A stretch of DNA of 64,000 nucleotides from positions 248,001 to 312,000 of the forward strand of contig JAFEMH010000529.1 in NCBI GenBank assembly GCA_022495995.1, in the 5' to 3' direction. Source of the DNA: Adenophora triphylla var. japonica (taxonomy: Eukaryota > Streptophyta > Magnoliopsida > Asterales > Campanulaceae). Below the pieces are notes generated by a model. That model saw only the letters and a list, made by a program, of their open reading frames with translations. It searched no databases and was not told the origin of the DNA. Made by a program: the position numbers and the translations under genes. Positions 1-14,146 of the stretch are shown here, piece after piece. Position 1 is the first letter of the stretch. Each line of letters opens with the position of its first letter.

Positions 1-1783
1 AACATTCCTAACATTTCTAACAATTCCTAACTTTTCTAACAAAGCAAGGGTAAATTAGGGATTGCTATTTAAAGTTAAACCAAGAAAAGAATCTCAAAAA
101 AGTCAAATTCCGAAATGGAAAAGGTCCGCTGAACAAAAACCGGTTGCTTAATTTGAAAAATATTCCTCCCGGGCTCCAAAGCTCGCACCGCAGCCAGATG
201 AACAAAGGCACGCTTCATACGTATCCGTGCGGGACATCTATGTCTCTCCCAGCTTGCCTATAAATTGAACCCTTCTCTCTCGCCTTTACACAACACAATT
301 TACTCATGGAAGCAAAACTCGGCGAAAAATAGGGGAGAAAACAAAGGGGAATTCCCTTGAATTGCCACCATTTTCTCTTGAATCTTTCCCAAACCCCACT
401 CACTCCAAACACTCTCAAATCACTCTCATACATACACAAGCCCAAGCTTAAATCACCCCTTAGGAGGAGGATTAGAGAGAAAACATAGAGGACTTAAGTG
501 TTATCTACTTGTTTTCTCTTTGACCAACTCTAATCACAAACCCTAAACACATTCAAAACACTTTCAAGCCTTGAATCCACTCAAACACAAACACAAACAC
601 AAGTGAAGATAGGTATAACCTCCCTCTCCCTACCCTAAATCTCTCTCATCCATGCATGCATCTCAAACTTTGAAGATGTAATTTGTTCATTTCTTGCTTT
701 AGATCCAAGAGGATCACCATGGAAGTTCATCTCCATGGATGATCCTCTACAAGGATCAACATTACTTTCAAAGTGTTTTTACTTACTTGCAAACACATTT
801 TCAAAACCCTAAAAATCATTTTCATACATCAAATCTTCATTTTCAAGGATAAAATTCCCCTTCCCAAGCAAATGAAATGCTTAAGTCCTAATGTATCCTA
901 AGGATGGCTTGATATAGTAGATCACCACTAAAATGTCTAGTGACTACTAATCAAAGCCTAAGGAAATGGGGATAAGCATGGATGCCAAACCCCCTTTAAA
1001 ATCATGTTTTTCTTCAAGAGGAAGTTGCTGTCCAGTAGCCTTTCTCTATGACCTCTGTCCACGGTCTAATTTTTTGTACATACAGAAAATTGGAATCTGG
1101 TGTTGACTGAAAAATAATTTTTGTAGCCAACATCCAGAGCTTTCCAGACATATTTTTACTTTATTTTTTGCGTGAGTAAAACTCCCTTTTTCAAATTTTC
1201 TTTTAAAAGTCAGTTCCTCAGTCTCTGGAAATACAGATTTCATATCTGAGATTTCCAGAAGATTTTGGTCCACCAAATCATCTCCAAAAGGGAAAGTTCT
1301 TTTATGGAAACCTTATTTAAAGTGTTTTGAACAACTTTCATTCTCGGACTTTCCCCAGATTTTGAAGTTTTAAAGCCTTTAAACCCATTTTAAAATCAAG
1401 TGTCCACTGCCTTTTTCATTCTGGCAGAATTGGTTTTCAACTTCAAAAAATCCTTTGGGTACCAAAACTCAACCCAAAAATCATACCAAAAATCATGGGA
1501 TTTGTTCAAAGTCTTACAAAGAGTCCTCAATTTTTACTTTTCAGTTTGAACTTATTTTGGCCAAAAAACACACGCACACACACACACACAAATGGTTTTT
1601 AATGCTTGGAAGACTCGTTTCACGAGGCATTCCGGGTGAACACTAACGTTCTTCCCGGTGTGTAACGTGACCTCCGAACCCAAATCTCTAATCTCGGGCA
1701 TTTTTCAAAGTTTTGGCCCTCAAAATAAAAATGGCGTGGCGACTCCGTGTTTTTTTTTTGATTTCAAAAATCGGGTACATCAC
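1..1783 (+). repeat. 5' LTR of element C (left end cut by the window)
   Basis: The sequence matches the starts of the LTRs at 16013 and 46506 from about base 56 of those copies, and the reverse-oriented LTRs of element A. A TATA box (TATAAAT) is at 259-265, with a degenerate TCCGTGCGGG palindrome at 224-233 just upstream. A (CA)n run near 1570-1590 recurs at the same place in sister LTRs. The block from about 1660 to 1750 (CCTCCGAACCCAA, then GTGGCGACTCCG at 1736-1747) is conserved in every gypsy LTR here. The end is GGGTACATCAC, with the final A seen in the 3' LTR apparently mutated to G. Confidence 0.85.
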
Positions 1784-3194
1784 GGTGACGACTGCCGAGG
1801 GAGAAATAAACTTCCCGTTATCGCCTCCTAACACGAGTTGGGGATGAAATTGTGGTTTATCATTGTTTCAAAAAAAAAAAAAAAGCTTTTGAGGGTCAAG
1901 CTTCCGTCTCGGCATTTGTAATCATTTGTTGTGTGTGTTGATTTTTCACATTTTCGTGTTGTTTTGGCCGCCTCGAAAAAAGTCAAAATTTTGACTATCG
2001 GACCCGTTGCCTTGAATTTTGAATTATGTGCTTATGTGTTCATTTACTTTCAAAAAAAAATTCGAAAAAAAAAAAGATTTTCAAAAAAAAAAAAGTTTTC
2101 AAAAAAAAAATCATCATTCTTTTTGCATGCATCATACTTTTTAAGACACATGAAAAATTTCTATTTTACTCAGAAAAAGAAGATAGACTGCTTGCACACT
2201 ACGCGCACTTGGCCTTACACTGCACACCACGTCCCTAACCCGGGGTAATCCCTGTAGCGGCCCGTTTGGTCTTATTACGCCTCTCGGTGCAAGCACGGGA
2301 CTACCCAAACATCCCATGGAGCCTCGTGTCGACCATGCACTTGTCTGTGACACACTTTGTCCGAGACCCGGTTGGTTTTTAGTCCGGGTACGTGTCATTG
2401 CCACGTACGTGTATAGACCTTTCCTTTCAAGCCTTAGTCGGCATACCAAGTCAATATCTTTTGGGACCCTAATCGATTGAAGTCTCGCCGGGTTTTCCGT
2501 CACGGGCTTTGACCAGATATTGACTGGCGCCTTGACTTTGACTCTGACTGGTACAAATTATACACTGACTCCCAGCATGACACTGAGTCATCAAGGATTA
2601 ACGATTATTCCATACCCAATTACGACCTAATTGACGACAAGTCAAGATCAATTGTGGACATTTATCAGTCCGAATCATGCCGACTTTTTGTCGAGCCCTC
2701 GGGCATGATCTTGACTTTGACGTCAGCTTTGTCCGTAATTTACATCGAATGCTCGTTAAAACTCGATTACCCGCCAGACTTTTAGGATCGTTTTCATTTT
2801 CGGTCGGTGGGACCCGCTTGCCCTATAGGACCCTCGCCCGGGGTTGTCCACCTTGGGAAGTCGAAATACAGGTGAAATACGAGGGGCTTATAGACGTAGT
2901 GATGGGGCCCACTGATCCAGGATCCAGAGTAGTTTGCGAAAAAGAAGAGCAATCTTTTCCAACCGATTAGGTTTAATAAAACATGTTTTAAGTAAATTTA
3001 AACGAATAATTGCATGTTGCATGAGCCCTAAGCCCAAACACCAACCTGTTCATTTCCCGAGTCCGAACCACACCCTTTTGTGCCTTCCATAGTAAGCAAA
3101 GTTTGGATCAAGACCCGGGTCATCATTTGCTCACTCGAGTCATTCCGAGAGTCGATACTTCATCAGCTTCCTCCTTCGTCACCAAAGTTTCGTA
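1784..3194 (+). other. Leader of element C with degenerate primer-binding site
   Basis: Directly after the LTR, GTGACGACTGCCGAGGGA resembles a damaged version of the primer site GTGGCGACTCCGCTGGGGA found in A and B. The rest is non-coding leader with A-rich runs (1868-2110). From about 1810 to 3030 it is colinear with the leader of element A on the minus strand (about 36360-37600), including the stretch at 2590-2990. Reading frames in this stretch are not conserved between the two elements, so I call no protein. Confidence 0.7.
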
Positions 3195-5573
3195 ATGGCC
3201 AACACAGGAGAATTGTGGGGACGTGCAACTCGAACCCCGAAAATCCGCAAAATGCCGAGCGTGGAATCGGATGTTGGAACGGATAAGACAACATCAAGAG
3301 GCTCAGATCGGCTTATTGGAAGGTATCGTAACCCAGAGGGCTAGCAATTGTTCGCAACCCTAATGGAACCTTTACGGTTGATGCGAAGATTGGAACTAAT
3401 TACCCTCCCGGGCATGCCAACTACCGTCAAATGCCCCGTTCCCTTTCGGTGTGGAACTACTAATGGGCCAAGCATCCCCACCTCTATCACTCACCCTCGC
3501 CTCTTGGCCTCATTGTATAATACTCCTCGACACCGATATTGGTCAACTTCCGCGCCTCTCACTTCACCTTTGGGTTTCAATCACGTTTACCCCACACCTT
3601 GGAAGGGGCCGCGCTTACTACTTCACAACATCACCTGGTTCGGGTCATCATCTCGGAATGGGCCGGGCTCACGACTTCTCAAGCCCCAGCTTGACATGGC
3701 TTCGCAAGCCATTTTGGGGACAGCTTCGCTTCTCAGCTCCATGGTTCGTAGGGGGCGCCTTGCTTCCTCCAATTCTCGAAGCACACTTGCCCCTATGATA
3801 CTGCGCAAGATCACATGGGCCACTGTGCTCTTATCACCACTTCACCGAGTTTACCGTATTCACAACATCCTCCAGCTATACCTCGCCCTCCAGTTGGGAA
3901 GTCCGACAAGATCAAATGCTCCTCATCAAATTCTCCACCTGGCTGTTACGCAAGCTACTCCTGCTCATCAAGTACAGTATACACATTACCCTTGTAGTCA
4001 CGTTCCTCAGTGTGGTCAAGACACGTTCAGTCCTACTTTGTTATAATGCCTCAAATCTCATATCTTCGCCTTTTGGATCTCAGACTCACCGCTCCTGGTA
4101 TCCAACCATTACGAGCCATATATCCTCATCTTCGGCAAGCTGCCGGGCCTTATGAGGAGGGTTACTTGGTCACGCTTTTAATGCTCGAGCTTTGTGGTTT
4201 CGCTTTCTGCTAATGCCCCGATGCTTCGTGGCCGGAGTCATTACATTCCTAGTGTTCCTGATGACTCGTCAGATGGATTATTGGTAGAACCAATTAAGAA
4301 AATACAAGAAAAGCCATAGCAACGAAAGTATCGACGATCGCTAGATTCCTCGGGCCATCTCACCGTATTACCCAATGCTTGCTGTATCTCGACATGAGAT
4401 GAAGTCTTACCAAAAGTCTCAAATCTCATGCTTACATCGATGGATTACATCAAAGAAAGGGTTCGTGCACTAGGAAGCAACTACGGGTCGGAACATGTCC
4501 CTCAATCGTCTATCAAACCTTACCCTTAGCACCAACACGGCCGCAACATCCATCAAAGGAAAGAAGGCATTGTGTAGTAATGGCGGCATCCAAAAGCAAC
4601 CAAGAAATGGTGGTCCTCTAAGCGGCAACGAGAACATTTTGATGATGCCCGTGGGCTTAATTTTCAAGGGTTTAGTAAAGGAGAGAGTGCCTTTGGAGCC
4701 TCCTCGGGGACTCCACCGTCCAAGGAGCTGTCGAAATGCGCCCCTAAACATGAGTAAGCTACTCGCGCCTTCCATAATCATTATGGCCATCACGGCCAAA
4801 CTGAGCAGCTCGCACGATTATCTTGTAAGAGAGCGGTTCGAAGGGTTAATCGAAGCGGGCAAGCTTCGAGCGCTTGATGGACCAAAACCGGTAAGCCTGT
4901 TCGAGAATGGTAACCAAGTCCCAAATGACGCCCGAAAAGAGCAACTAAGAGTTTATTCTCCCCCAAAGGAGAAATTACACCCCAAGGATTTGGGTGCTTC
5001 CACTTATGCAAAGTTTTAAAAAGCTTTAGCTAAGCGGGGTCTCCTCGAACCCATGAGAAACTATCGTGCCAAAGGATCCCAAAATCCCTTTGGACACCAC
5101 TTAAGCATTGTGCTTTTTCCACTCAAAAGTATCACGGTCGCCATATAACCGACAAGCACATGTACAGGCTTTGAGAAAGGCAATTCAGGGGTTAATTAAG
5201 AAGAGGCAAACTCGAAAGCGCCTCGGTGATCTCCGCCCTGCTTGCCCAGTGATCATTTCCCAAACAAGCAGCGAGTGTAAACATGATTGATTTTTATGAT
5301 TCAAGCTCCAAGCCGAGATGATTTAGTCGCAACAAATTATGGAGAATGGTCTGGTTTGATTTGCTCAATGCTACTGTGACCATGGCCGGATTTGATGAAG
5401 TGCTTTGAACTCTCTCGATCTGCAATGGCGAGATAAGGCAACCGTCGGGCGGTGAGCGAGGAATTCTGAAGTTACCAAAGGCGAGCATGAGTTACTGTCA
5501 TAGCTTCGCCCATGAGGAATCGGAAACTTCCCAATGCTTTGAAGGGTAGAGACGTGTGGGTCCAACAACAAAG
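3195..5573 (+). pseudogene. gag: Decayed gag of element C
   Basis: An ATG at 3195 opens a frame starting MANTGELWG that soon meets stops and frameshifts; the following kilobase is proline- and serine-rich in changing frames. Around 4660-4880 and again at 5020-5230, translated pieces resemble the gag tail of element D: the 'GLV+EG/RGLLEP' segment, a broken zinc-knuckle region and a helix like RKAIQGLIKK. The tail thus appears twice, as a partial duplication. I see no capsid domain. The end near 5573 aligns with the stop of the element D gag (both pass through a TTKS-like coding stretch). In an intact element this protein would form the virus-like particle; this copy cannot. Confidence 0.6.
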
Positions 5574-8500
5574 AGTAAAGCTAGACATTTACCACGATCC
5601 TTTAATATTAAAATAGTCTTTTGGTCAACTCTTTGTAGGTTCTAGTACTTTCTTCTGTTCAATCAAGTCCTCCTTGGACATTGTAGTTAATCTTAAATTT
5701 TCTATAAAAGAGAGTCTTTTCTTTTCTTGCTAGACTTGAGACATTATTCGCACACCTACACTACATTTAATGAAATGGTTTTATTTTTAAAATGATCACT
5801 CGCAGTTGCTTTCAACAAATAATCTCTTGGAAATGATTAAGATTTTAATTAATTGAGGTGCGAGGAAAGTCAAGCTAATGCCCTCCACCTATACACTTTC
5901 CTTACCCTCCACAAAGGCCTCGCATCAAGCCATACACTTTCCAAAACATGTCTCCCATCAATCACCTTGACCAAGTCAGCGACGGTGGCGGCAAAGATCA
6001 AAGAACAACAAAAGACCGCTCCCGGCATCGGAAGATTGACCCACATGTCGACAAAAACCCGGGGACTTGCCTTCGCCCCTCATGTGCTTCAAAAAAGAAA
6101 AGAGAAAATCAATAGCTTAAAAAAAAAAAGAAAAGAAAAAATCGGGCCAAGGATCCAAGGCCGCCAATCGAAACTTGACATGATGGGCAAATTTAAAGCT
6201 CGAAGAATGGAAGTTGTTCGATATGAAGGGAGCAGTTAAAGAAACGGCGAAAACACATCCACGAAGCCCTTAAGCCGCTAGTTCAAAAATCTTTTCTTCC
6301 CCAATAAAGGATGATGATCAAGAAGCAATGAAATTCACGGAAGAAGCCGTCAAAAAACGACTTGTCGAGGAACATCTCGAGGCTCGTACCTTATCATCCG
6401 AGCTTCCCATTCGGGAGCCTTTTTCACCCGAATCGGGACCATAAATGTTCGCATACCTTTTCCCCAGAAGCCAAACACAGGTTTCAAGCCCGAACCATAC
6501 GGCGGCACTCGAGCTCCTTATATTAAAGGGGAACGTAGGCAACTAGTAGAATGAATTCCGATCATAAACGAACCCAAATCCCGAAAATTCGGTCTCGTCA
6601 TTGGCCTCTACATTGTGCACAATCTTTTCTTCGGCACTTCGCCATGACTTAACCGCTTGGTATTGGTCGACTTTCTCCTCATGATCTAATCAAAAATTTT
6701 TGTTCATATCGATATTAGGAAGTGTGAGTAACCCAAAGCAGTATAATAACAGGGTTTTAAAGCAAATCTTGTGATCATTTTGAATAGAAATATGTTTTCA
6801 GATGTCTACGACAAGTCTTCTTTTTCTACATTATGTAGGAAAAATAGGAGGCTAATACATGGTACATTTTCTCGTCAAATAAACGGGGGCTTCTATACAC
6901 TTTTACAAACCTTTCTACATCGTGTGCTCTCTCGAAAAGAGTCAAACCCCAAGCGAGTTCTTTTGTGCGGAGTCATCCAAATGAGGCCATCAAATCAATA
7001 CAAATCGGGGATTTGTCCCAGCACTTTTTGAAAAAATATATGCCACTGCTTGGTATACATTCCTAAATTGTCTTTCTTTTACATTTTCCTCCAGGTTGAC
7101 TAATTGACTAAAGGAAATAATAGAAGTAAATATAGGAAGGATGGGTTGCCTCTTTTTGCTACATGACAATTGATTTGGCATTAGAGCTACATGAAAGCTG
7201 TACTCTCTTTAAGGGAGAGCTTTAAGTCAGTCATTTCTTTAGAGTGGGGCTTCTCTGCAGTTATCATAGGGTCCACGTTGGTTCCTCAGCTTCACTACAA
7301 GATTCCACAATCAATGAAGGTTTCTGAGGCTTTTGCAGTCGCTTCTTCAAAATCGAGACTTCGCCAACACGTCTCTTCGGGCGAGGAAGCTCACTTGGCC
7401 AAGCAAAGTGAGATTTCGATCATGCCATGTTGGTCATTGGGTTTGTCAAGTGCAGGTTCTTTGATGTCCCAAGGATGAGGACGGAATTTTAACCGAGGAC
7501 CCGGAGAGATTCATGGCTAATGTTGGAATCCGAGTCCATAAAACTCCTTGTGCCAATCGAGAATGAGGTTTCGATGTTCATCCTTGGAAGGTGTCGGGAA
7601 TTTTGGTTTGATGATTTGCCCTCAAACCAGATGGGACTTTCACCAAGTAGAAGAGGAAAAGGATCCCACGTCCCTATCTGGCCGGACAGGACTTCACGCG
7701 CCGAATGCCACCACCTTTCCCTCGCGCACATGGAACCTCTCACTTCAGCCGCACTGCTTCTCGGCTTTGCTGAATCGGGTCATCCTTTCGGCCTCGGTGC
7801 GGTATACATTCTGATTCGATGCAGGACGGTCGTTTGGGAAACAAAGTGAATTCGGTCAATTTTGGGCCGGTATGGTGTGCCTCGAAATACGGTTAGGGGT
7901 CAGCTCGGTATGTCGCGGCCGAGTTTGGTTCGTGTACAGGTCGAGTCCGGGGGCTTCTCGAATTACATTAGTTCGGGTATGATTTCTCGGTTGGGTTTGG
8001 GACGATGGTCGGCCCATGGATCTGAGTTTGAACTTACTCGGTCCGGTAGTACGGAATACCTCGGCAGACAACCCGGTTGAGACGGCCCGATCCCAGGCAC
8101 CTCCACCAAGTCTCCCACAAGATCGCTTCGTGGCCAGCCTCGATGGGACGTGCCAGCCAGGCACACGATCATCACTCTTGGTCGCCCGAATTTCACCAGG
8201 AATTCCACCGCGGCCTCTGTGGTACTATCTCCTCGATCTTTGGGTCAGCCGGCTCCCCGACTACGAGACCGGCATTCAGCTGGATCCAATACGGCTTTGG
8301 ACGAGATCGAGTTCGCGGTTCACCATTAGAAACAAAATTAGTAGTGCGGAATGTCTTCCTCGTAGTTGGGGTACCTTAGAGTGCATGACAAATTGGGATC
8401 TGTCTCGGGATTCGGAAAACGATCAAGTGGCGAACCTTCGCGAGCAACGAGTTTAGAGTCACGCGACAAACGAGTTTAGGATGCCACCACGGTTTGGTTA

Positions 8501-11284
8501 GCGGAATGCAACAAAATGATGCTAGATTAAATTTTGCCCTAACACAGACTTCCATGAGCCCATCTCTCGCCAAAGCGGGGATGATGGGCAATGGCCTCCT
8601 GTCCGGTTTCTTCGAGAATCACCGGGACATGAAGCATCCTGCACGGTTATGCGCCCTACGCCATGACTAGCCATGCAATTCAACAAACCGAGGGGACAGC
8701 GGCCCGCATTTTAAGCCTACTTATGGGTCTCACTTTCTGGAAACTCGAGCTGCGGCCACCTCAGGTCTACACACTTTGACCTCTTTGCCAATTTGGAAAT
8801 CGTCAACGTGGCCCAGTCGGCCAGGTCTATCCACTTTTGACCAGGCTCCCTACTCGCACTCCACAGTGGTAATTTGGGCTGGGGGCGAGGTTTGCGCCTA
8901 TGCCCCGGATCGGCCTGCCATTACTTTCCTTCGGCGTGCCGCACCGATAGTGACCTCTCTCTGGCAGCTCGATCACCAGGCTTGAACACTCTGGTTCCAC
9001 CCTTAGCGGGACCCTCGTCGGCAGCCTTGGTTAAACATGGAACACCGCCATGCAGGAAATGAAAGCGCGAGTCGCCTAGGTGACCTTGAGGAAGGCAGCC
9101 CTCACGGCCGCTTGAGATCCAGATTCCGCACCCTTGCAGAGTTCGTGATGCCTAATGCTAGCGTGTTTGATGGGGGTGCACTTTGTCCCGAAGATCACAT
9201 CTCTTGGATACCTACTAGGCTAAGGCCAAAGGATGCACTGGCTTAGACGGCGAGTCGAGTGACTACTTCTCCTTAAAACTAGGGGCTTCTAAGAGTGGTT
9301 CTTTCGGTTGAAACCCAAGTTCGGGACTGCTTGGGAACGAGATCACCAACACACTTTCATGAATGAGAGTATAAAGCTGACTTGGAATGAGAGGCAAGCA
9401 GTGGGGCACCACGGCGGACGATGCGGCGCCAGATGGGAGAATATTGGGGATTTTTATAAAAGGTGAAACTTGAAAGCTCGTGAGTCAATGGCCAATCCCT
9501 CCCTCTGACGAGAAGCGATTAGACATCTTCCGAGTCATGTGCAGCCGCATTTAAGGGCCTCGCTTAGCAATTTCCCCTATCAGGATCTGCAGTGGCGATA
9601 GTGCATATGCTGGGGCTGAAATTTGACTAGAGGGCTTACTGTCGGTGACAATGTGGTGTTGCACTAAGCTTCACAGATGCCGGGCTTCTTCCACCTCTCA
9701 CGCCTTGAGTCCTATTCGGGACGAGTTACAACAATGCCGCTCCCTTTTGTATGCCAAGGAAAGGTGATGTGCCCAATTAATCCTTGAAGCCCCTTAAGCT
9801 TAAAGATTTCGGAATGCCTACGAGCGAGCGTCTTTCGAGGGGATTGTGGGGAAGGTTTGACCGGATAACCAAAATCGGCCACGTATGGATCCCGATGTCC
9901 ACTTTGGACATGAGCTAAACTCTGACAGCTTCCACGGCTAGTATGCTCTGAGAAAAGAGGCGATGTGAGAGCTGATCGAAAAGAGGTACTCCCGAGGACC
10001 CGATACGGTCAGTCAATCAAATCCATTCCTAAAAAAAACGTAAGGTGAATATGATTGAAGCCATGAACAAGGCCAAGTTCCTTCTTAGCTATGAGTTCCC
10101 AATATGGAAGACACCCTTCGAAGGGGAGGATTCATCATAGTTGTCATAGTTAAGCCTCAAGGGATTCTAGTTTCATAGTTGTTATCAAAGATGGGTTTCT
10201 CGGCTTCATGACGTTTACAATGCTTTGCAATGAATCTGAGTGTCACGTCAAGCTTCACCTCCCGAGGTCTCTCGCGTTGATCGATCGGCTTGGTACTTCA
10301 TCAGGTATGTCGATTTTTACGGTAAAACCTTTATTTGGACCCTCTGTAGGTAGCCGCTTTGTTGAACACAGAGGCCTCATCAAAATCATTCGGAAGAAAG
10401 ATTCCAGTGGCTTTGGGAATGGGGCTTTATCAAGTCACACCTATCTTGAGAAACCTAGTAGTGAAAGAGGTTCCATTCGCGATCATCGGTTTGATCTCTG
10501 TAGGCATATCGACATCGACTGAGGAAATGGGAGCGAAAGAGGGTTCGTCGCGACAACATAATTTGATTCTAGAGCTGTCGTCGACTTCAAATGTAGAGGC
10601 GAAAAGAAATTTCAATCGAGACCAGGGAGTTCCAAATCAACTTCATCCCCAAAATCAAAATTGACCTCTCACCATCAATGACATGCAATTCGTCCGCATG
10701 ACAAGGATATCACCCCAGCAGATTCAAGCTTGTCCCCGAAGCTTGAGTCATGACAAGCATTGCCTCCTGGCCTCTGCACCACATGCATCCACACAAAAAT
10801 CTCCCCAAGGCTCGTACCATGTATGCATACAAAAACATGAATAAAAGAAAAACAAAACAAAAAAAAAAACTAAGCTATTGCGAATCATTTTAGTTTCAGT
10901 GTAAGTGTCATGTAAATCCATCGATCATAAATATCATATGTGCATTTGTCTAACAAATGTGGCAATTCAAGCAAAAAGACCAATTTTCCATCACTTACCC
11001 AGAAGCATATGCCGCAGTAAGATGGTCTCCACCCGGAGACGTAATTCCAATAACTTCAGCAAGTATGACGATCTATCGGATACACATTGGATTAACTTTC
11101 TGCGACCTTGGCTCCTGCAAGTTCTATGCGTATCAAGTCAAATCCGTGAAAGACGGCCTCAAAGTAATCCTCTGAGTTTAGAAACCAAGGTAAGTCCCAA
11201 TAATGTTGGCACGATTGTAAAACACCGCATGGCTCCCAGCAGCCCCAACATCCACAAATACCTTAAAGACACTCGTTGGCCTCT
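5574..11284 (+). other. Long non-coding region of element C
   Basis: No frame here is supported as protein. The first 250 bp match the post-gag sequences of D (40252-40550) and B (53440-53650), including AGGTTCTAGT and TTGCTAGACTTGAGACAT-like stretches. A hairpin module lies at 6495-6538. The part from about 6800 to 7100 is a diverged copy of the non-coding block shared by B and D, and 7190-7480 shares GGGCTTC/TTCGCC phrases with D. The rest (7500-11280) is moderately GC-rich and holds nothing I can name. Confidence 0.6.
6495..6538 (+). other. Hairpin module (C, post-gag copy)
   Basis: TACG (6498-6501) can pair with CGTA (6534-6537) around an inner stem CTCCTT (6514-6519) and AAGGGG (6526-6531) with a six-base loop. 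One pair is a T-G wobble. It is the same architecture as the other modules listed, with a different inner-stem sequence. Confidence 0.55.
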
Positions 11285-12000
11285 TACACATCAGTCGGTC
11301 AGGGAGCGTGAAGTTCTCGACAAATCTGTGATTCGGTCGAAGGCGCGAAGTTCTCAGGCTCGGTCAGTCCCATATGCAAATTCTCAGCCTGCATCAGTCG
11401 AGGGCAAAGCGCGACATGTTCTCAAATACAATTCGGTCAAGGCACGCTCAAGCGTCTCCAACGCCAAATCCACAAACGGTCGAAGAGCGCCCCCTGAGTT
11501 CTCAAATACAATTCGGTCGGGAGACGCCGGGTTCTCAAATGCCAAATCGGTCGGGGACGCGAGTTCTCGAAAATCTGCAAATCGGTCGGGGGCATGCAAG
11601 TTCTCAAATGCAAATCGGTCGGGGACGCCGAGTTCTCGAATGCAAATTCGATCGGGGACGCCCGGGTTCTCAAATGTGGGATGGGTCAGGGACGACAAGT
11701 TCTCAAAAGCAATTCGATCAGAGGGACACGAGTTCTCTGAAAGGCTAGTAGTCAGGGACGCGAGTTCTCCAAGTCACAAATCGGTCGGGGACGCAAGAGT
11801 TCTCAATGCAAATCGGTCGGGGACGCCAAGTTCTGAATACAAATCGGTCCAGGGCACCGGAGTTCTCAAATGCGAATGGGTTAGGGATGCCGGGTTCTCC
11901 AAAATGGTCAGTTCGATCGAGAGACGCCCAGTTCTCAGTGAGTAAATTAGGGGGCGCTGATTTTCAAATGCTGATCGGTCGGAGGTGCCTCGCTCCCTAA
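11285..12000 (+). repeat. Degenerate ~33-bp tandem array in element C
   Basis: About twenty imperfect units carry GGTCGGGGACGC followed by GAGTTCTCAAATGCAAAT. A shorter, cleaner version is present in D at 43440-43605. Open frames on either strand here arise from the repeat and have no other protein-like feature. Confidence 0.8.
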
Positions 12001-12316
12001 ATGTTTCACTCATCTCGATCGAGATACATCAAGACTCTCAGCTACCACACGGCCCCGCACGACTTGCTCTCCTGCTTGATGGTAAGCGCAGTGACAAAGG
12101 TACATTGGTCCCTCAAACATATCTCAAAAATATGCATACTAAAATGTTGCATGATTACCATCTGCTTTAGCTATCTCTCTATCTCATAAATAGTGAACGT
12201 CGCTTTAGTTCATAAGAGTGACACCCTCAAGATTATCCAAAAGGCCAGGGATCTAGTATTTCCTAAGCGCCCGATGGATTTCGAACTACATCGAAGACTT
12301 GATTCCCGCTCGGGAT

Positions 12317-14141
12317 CACGTGATGATGCAGCCAAAAGAAATTCTTTCGAAAAGGGTTTGCTTTTGAAAATTTTCCCGTTTCTTTGAAAAACCAATCGAA
12401 AAAGACCGGAGTCGCCACGCCATTTTTATTTTAAGGGCCAAAACTTTGAGAAAATGCCCGAGATTAGAGATTTGGGTTCGTAGTGTCACGTTACATGCAG
12501 GGAAGGACGTTAGTCTGTGCACCAGATATAAATGAAAACGAGTCTTCCAAGCTAAAAACCATTTGTTTGTGTATGTGTATGTTACTTTACTGGCCAAAAT
12601 AAGTTGAAGCTGCGAAGGAAAGTAAAAATTGGGAATTCTTTATTAGACTTTGGACAGATCCCATAATTTTTGTTGTGATTTTGGTTGAGTTTGTACTTCA
12701 AAATATTTTGGAAGTTGGAAACCACTTCTGCCAGAATGAAAAAGGCAGTGGACACTTGATTTTTGAAATGGATTTAAGAAGGCTTTAAAACTGCCATAAT
12801 CTGAGAAAACTCAGAGAATGAAAGTTGTTCCCAGACACATTTAAGTAAGATTTCTCTGAAAAGAATTTTCCATTTTGGAAAGATTAGGGCTAAACCTTCT
12901 GGAAATCTCAGATATGGGAATCTGGACTTGAGCCTTGGTGATCTGACCTTCAAAGAAAAGTGAAAAAGGGAGTTTTACTAACAGAAAAAAATAAAAAATA
13001 AAGTATTTCTTGGAAGGCTATGGATGTTGGCTACAAAAGTGTTTTGTAGTCAACACCAAAGTCCAAGTTTATCTGTGTCCAAAAATTAGACCATGGACTG
13101 GGGTCTTAGAAAAAGTGCTACTGGACAGCAACTTCTTCTTGAAGAAAAACATGATTTAAAGGAGTTGGCATCCATGCTTGTCCCCATTCCATAGGTTTTT
13201 TGATCAGTGATCACTTGACATTTGGTAATGGTGAATCAACCTATCTCAAATAGCCATCCTTGGGAAGGTACATTAGGACTAAGCACTTCATTTTGCTTGG
13301 GAAGAGGAATTTTATCCTTTGAAAATGAAGATTTGATGTATGAAAATGAGTTTTAGGGTTTTGAAAATGTGTTTTCTTTGCAAGTAAAGTAAGAATGCTT
13401 TTGAAAGTAATGTTGATCATTGTATGAGATCATCCATGGAGATGAACTTCCATGATGATCTTCTTGGATCCTAGGGACAAGATGATGAACAAACTACATT
13501 TTAGGTTTGAAAATGTATGCATGAAGGAGTTTGTAGGAGTATGAGGAGAAGGAGGGTTTGCAATCTTGCTTTGTGTTTTTGGAATTTTTTGGCTTGGTGT
13601 AAGAGTGTTTGAGGCTTGAATATGAGAGTGTTTGAGTGAGTGTGATTTTGGGTGAATAGTTGAGAAAAAAGAAAGGTGACAATTCTGAAGAATTCCTTTG
13701 TTTTCTCACATATTTTAACAAAGATGCGGTTGAATTCAAATTGTGTTTCTTCTCCTAAGACGCCATTTAAAGGAAGTTTGAAGGCCTCAGTTTATAGCCC
13801 TGCGAAAAATACAAAACCATCAGCGCCGGACATGATCCGACGGCGTGCCGCTGTTCCATTAAATCGTTACGGAGGCCCGAGGCTTTGGACAACTGGGAAT
13901 AAGACGCCATTAGCAAATTAAGCAACAGAGAAAATGTCCCTGACCATTTCTATTTCGAGGTTTTTGACCATTTCTTTTTGCTTTTTTGATTCTTTCTTTA
14001 GGTTTATCTTTTTGGCAATCACTAAATCTGCCTTGTACTTGGTTAGAAATGTTAGAAATATATTAGGAATTATTAGGAATATATAACTTTCATTAAATTT
14101 TCTAACTTGAAAATCCCTAGCAAGCTCAAATTGGAGCACTT
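12317..14141 (-). repeat. Solo LTR (E) of the A/C/D LTR family, reverse orientation
   Basis: It is colinear with the reverse complement of the LTRs of A, C and D: CGGAGTCGCCAC at 12407-12418, GGAAGGACGTTAG near 12505, a minus-strand TATAAA box at 13791-13796, and CTCAAATTGGAGCACTT at the end. No internal element sequence accompanies it. Flanks GGGAT (12312-12316) and GAGAT (14142-14146) look like a target duplication with one change. The termini are eroded. It interrupts a hairpin module of element C. Confidence 0.8.
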
Positions 14142-14146
14142 GAGAT

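Noticed and set aside
1569..1592. (CA)n microsatellite as an independent feature
   Set aside because: The run sits at the same position in all sister LTRs, so it is part of the LTR.
2141..2503. Minus-strand 120-codon frame in the C leader
   Set aside because: It is not conserved as a frame in the homologous leader of A (36800-37150).
3348..4046. A 232-codon plus frame in element C as a possible gene
   Set aside because: It is leucine/serine/proline-rich with no domain, overlaps other equally long frames, and lies within decayed gag.
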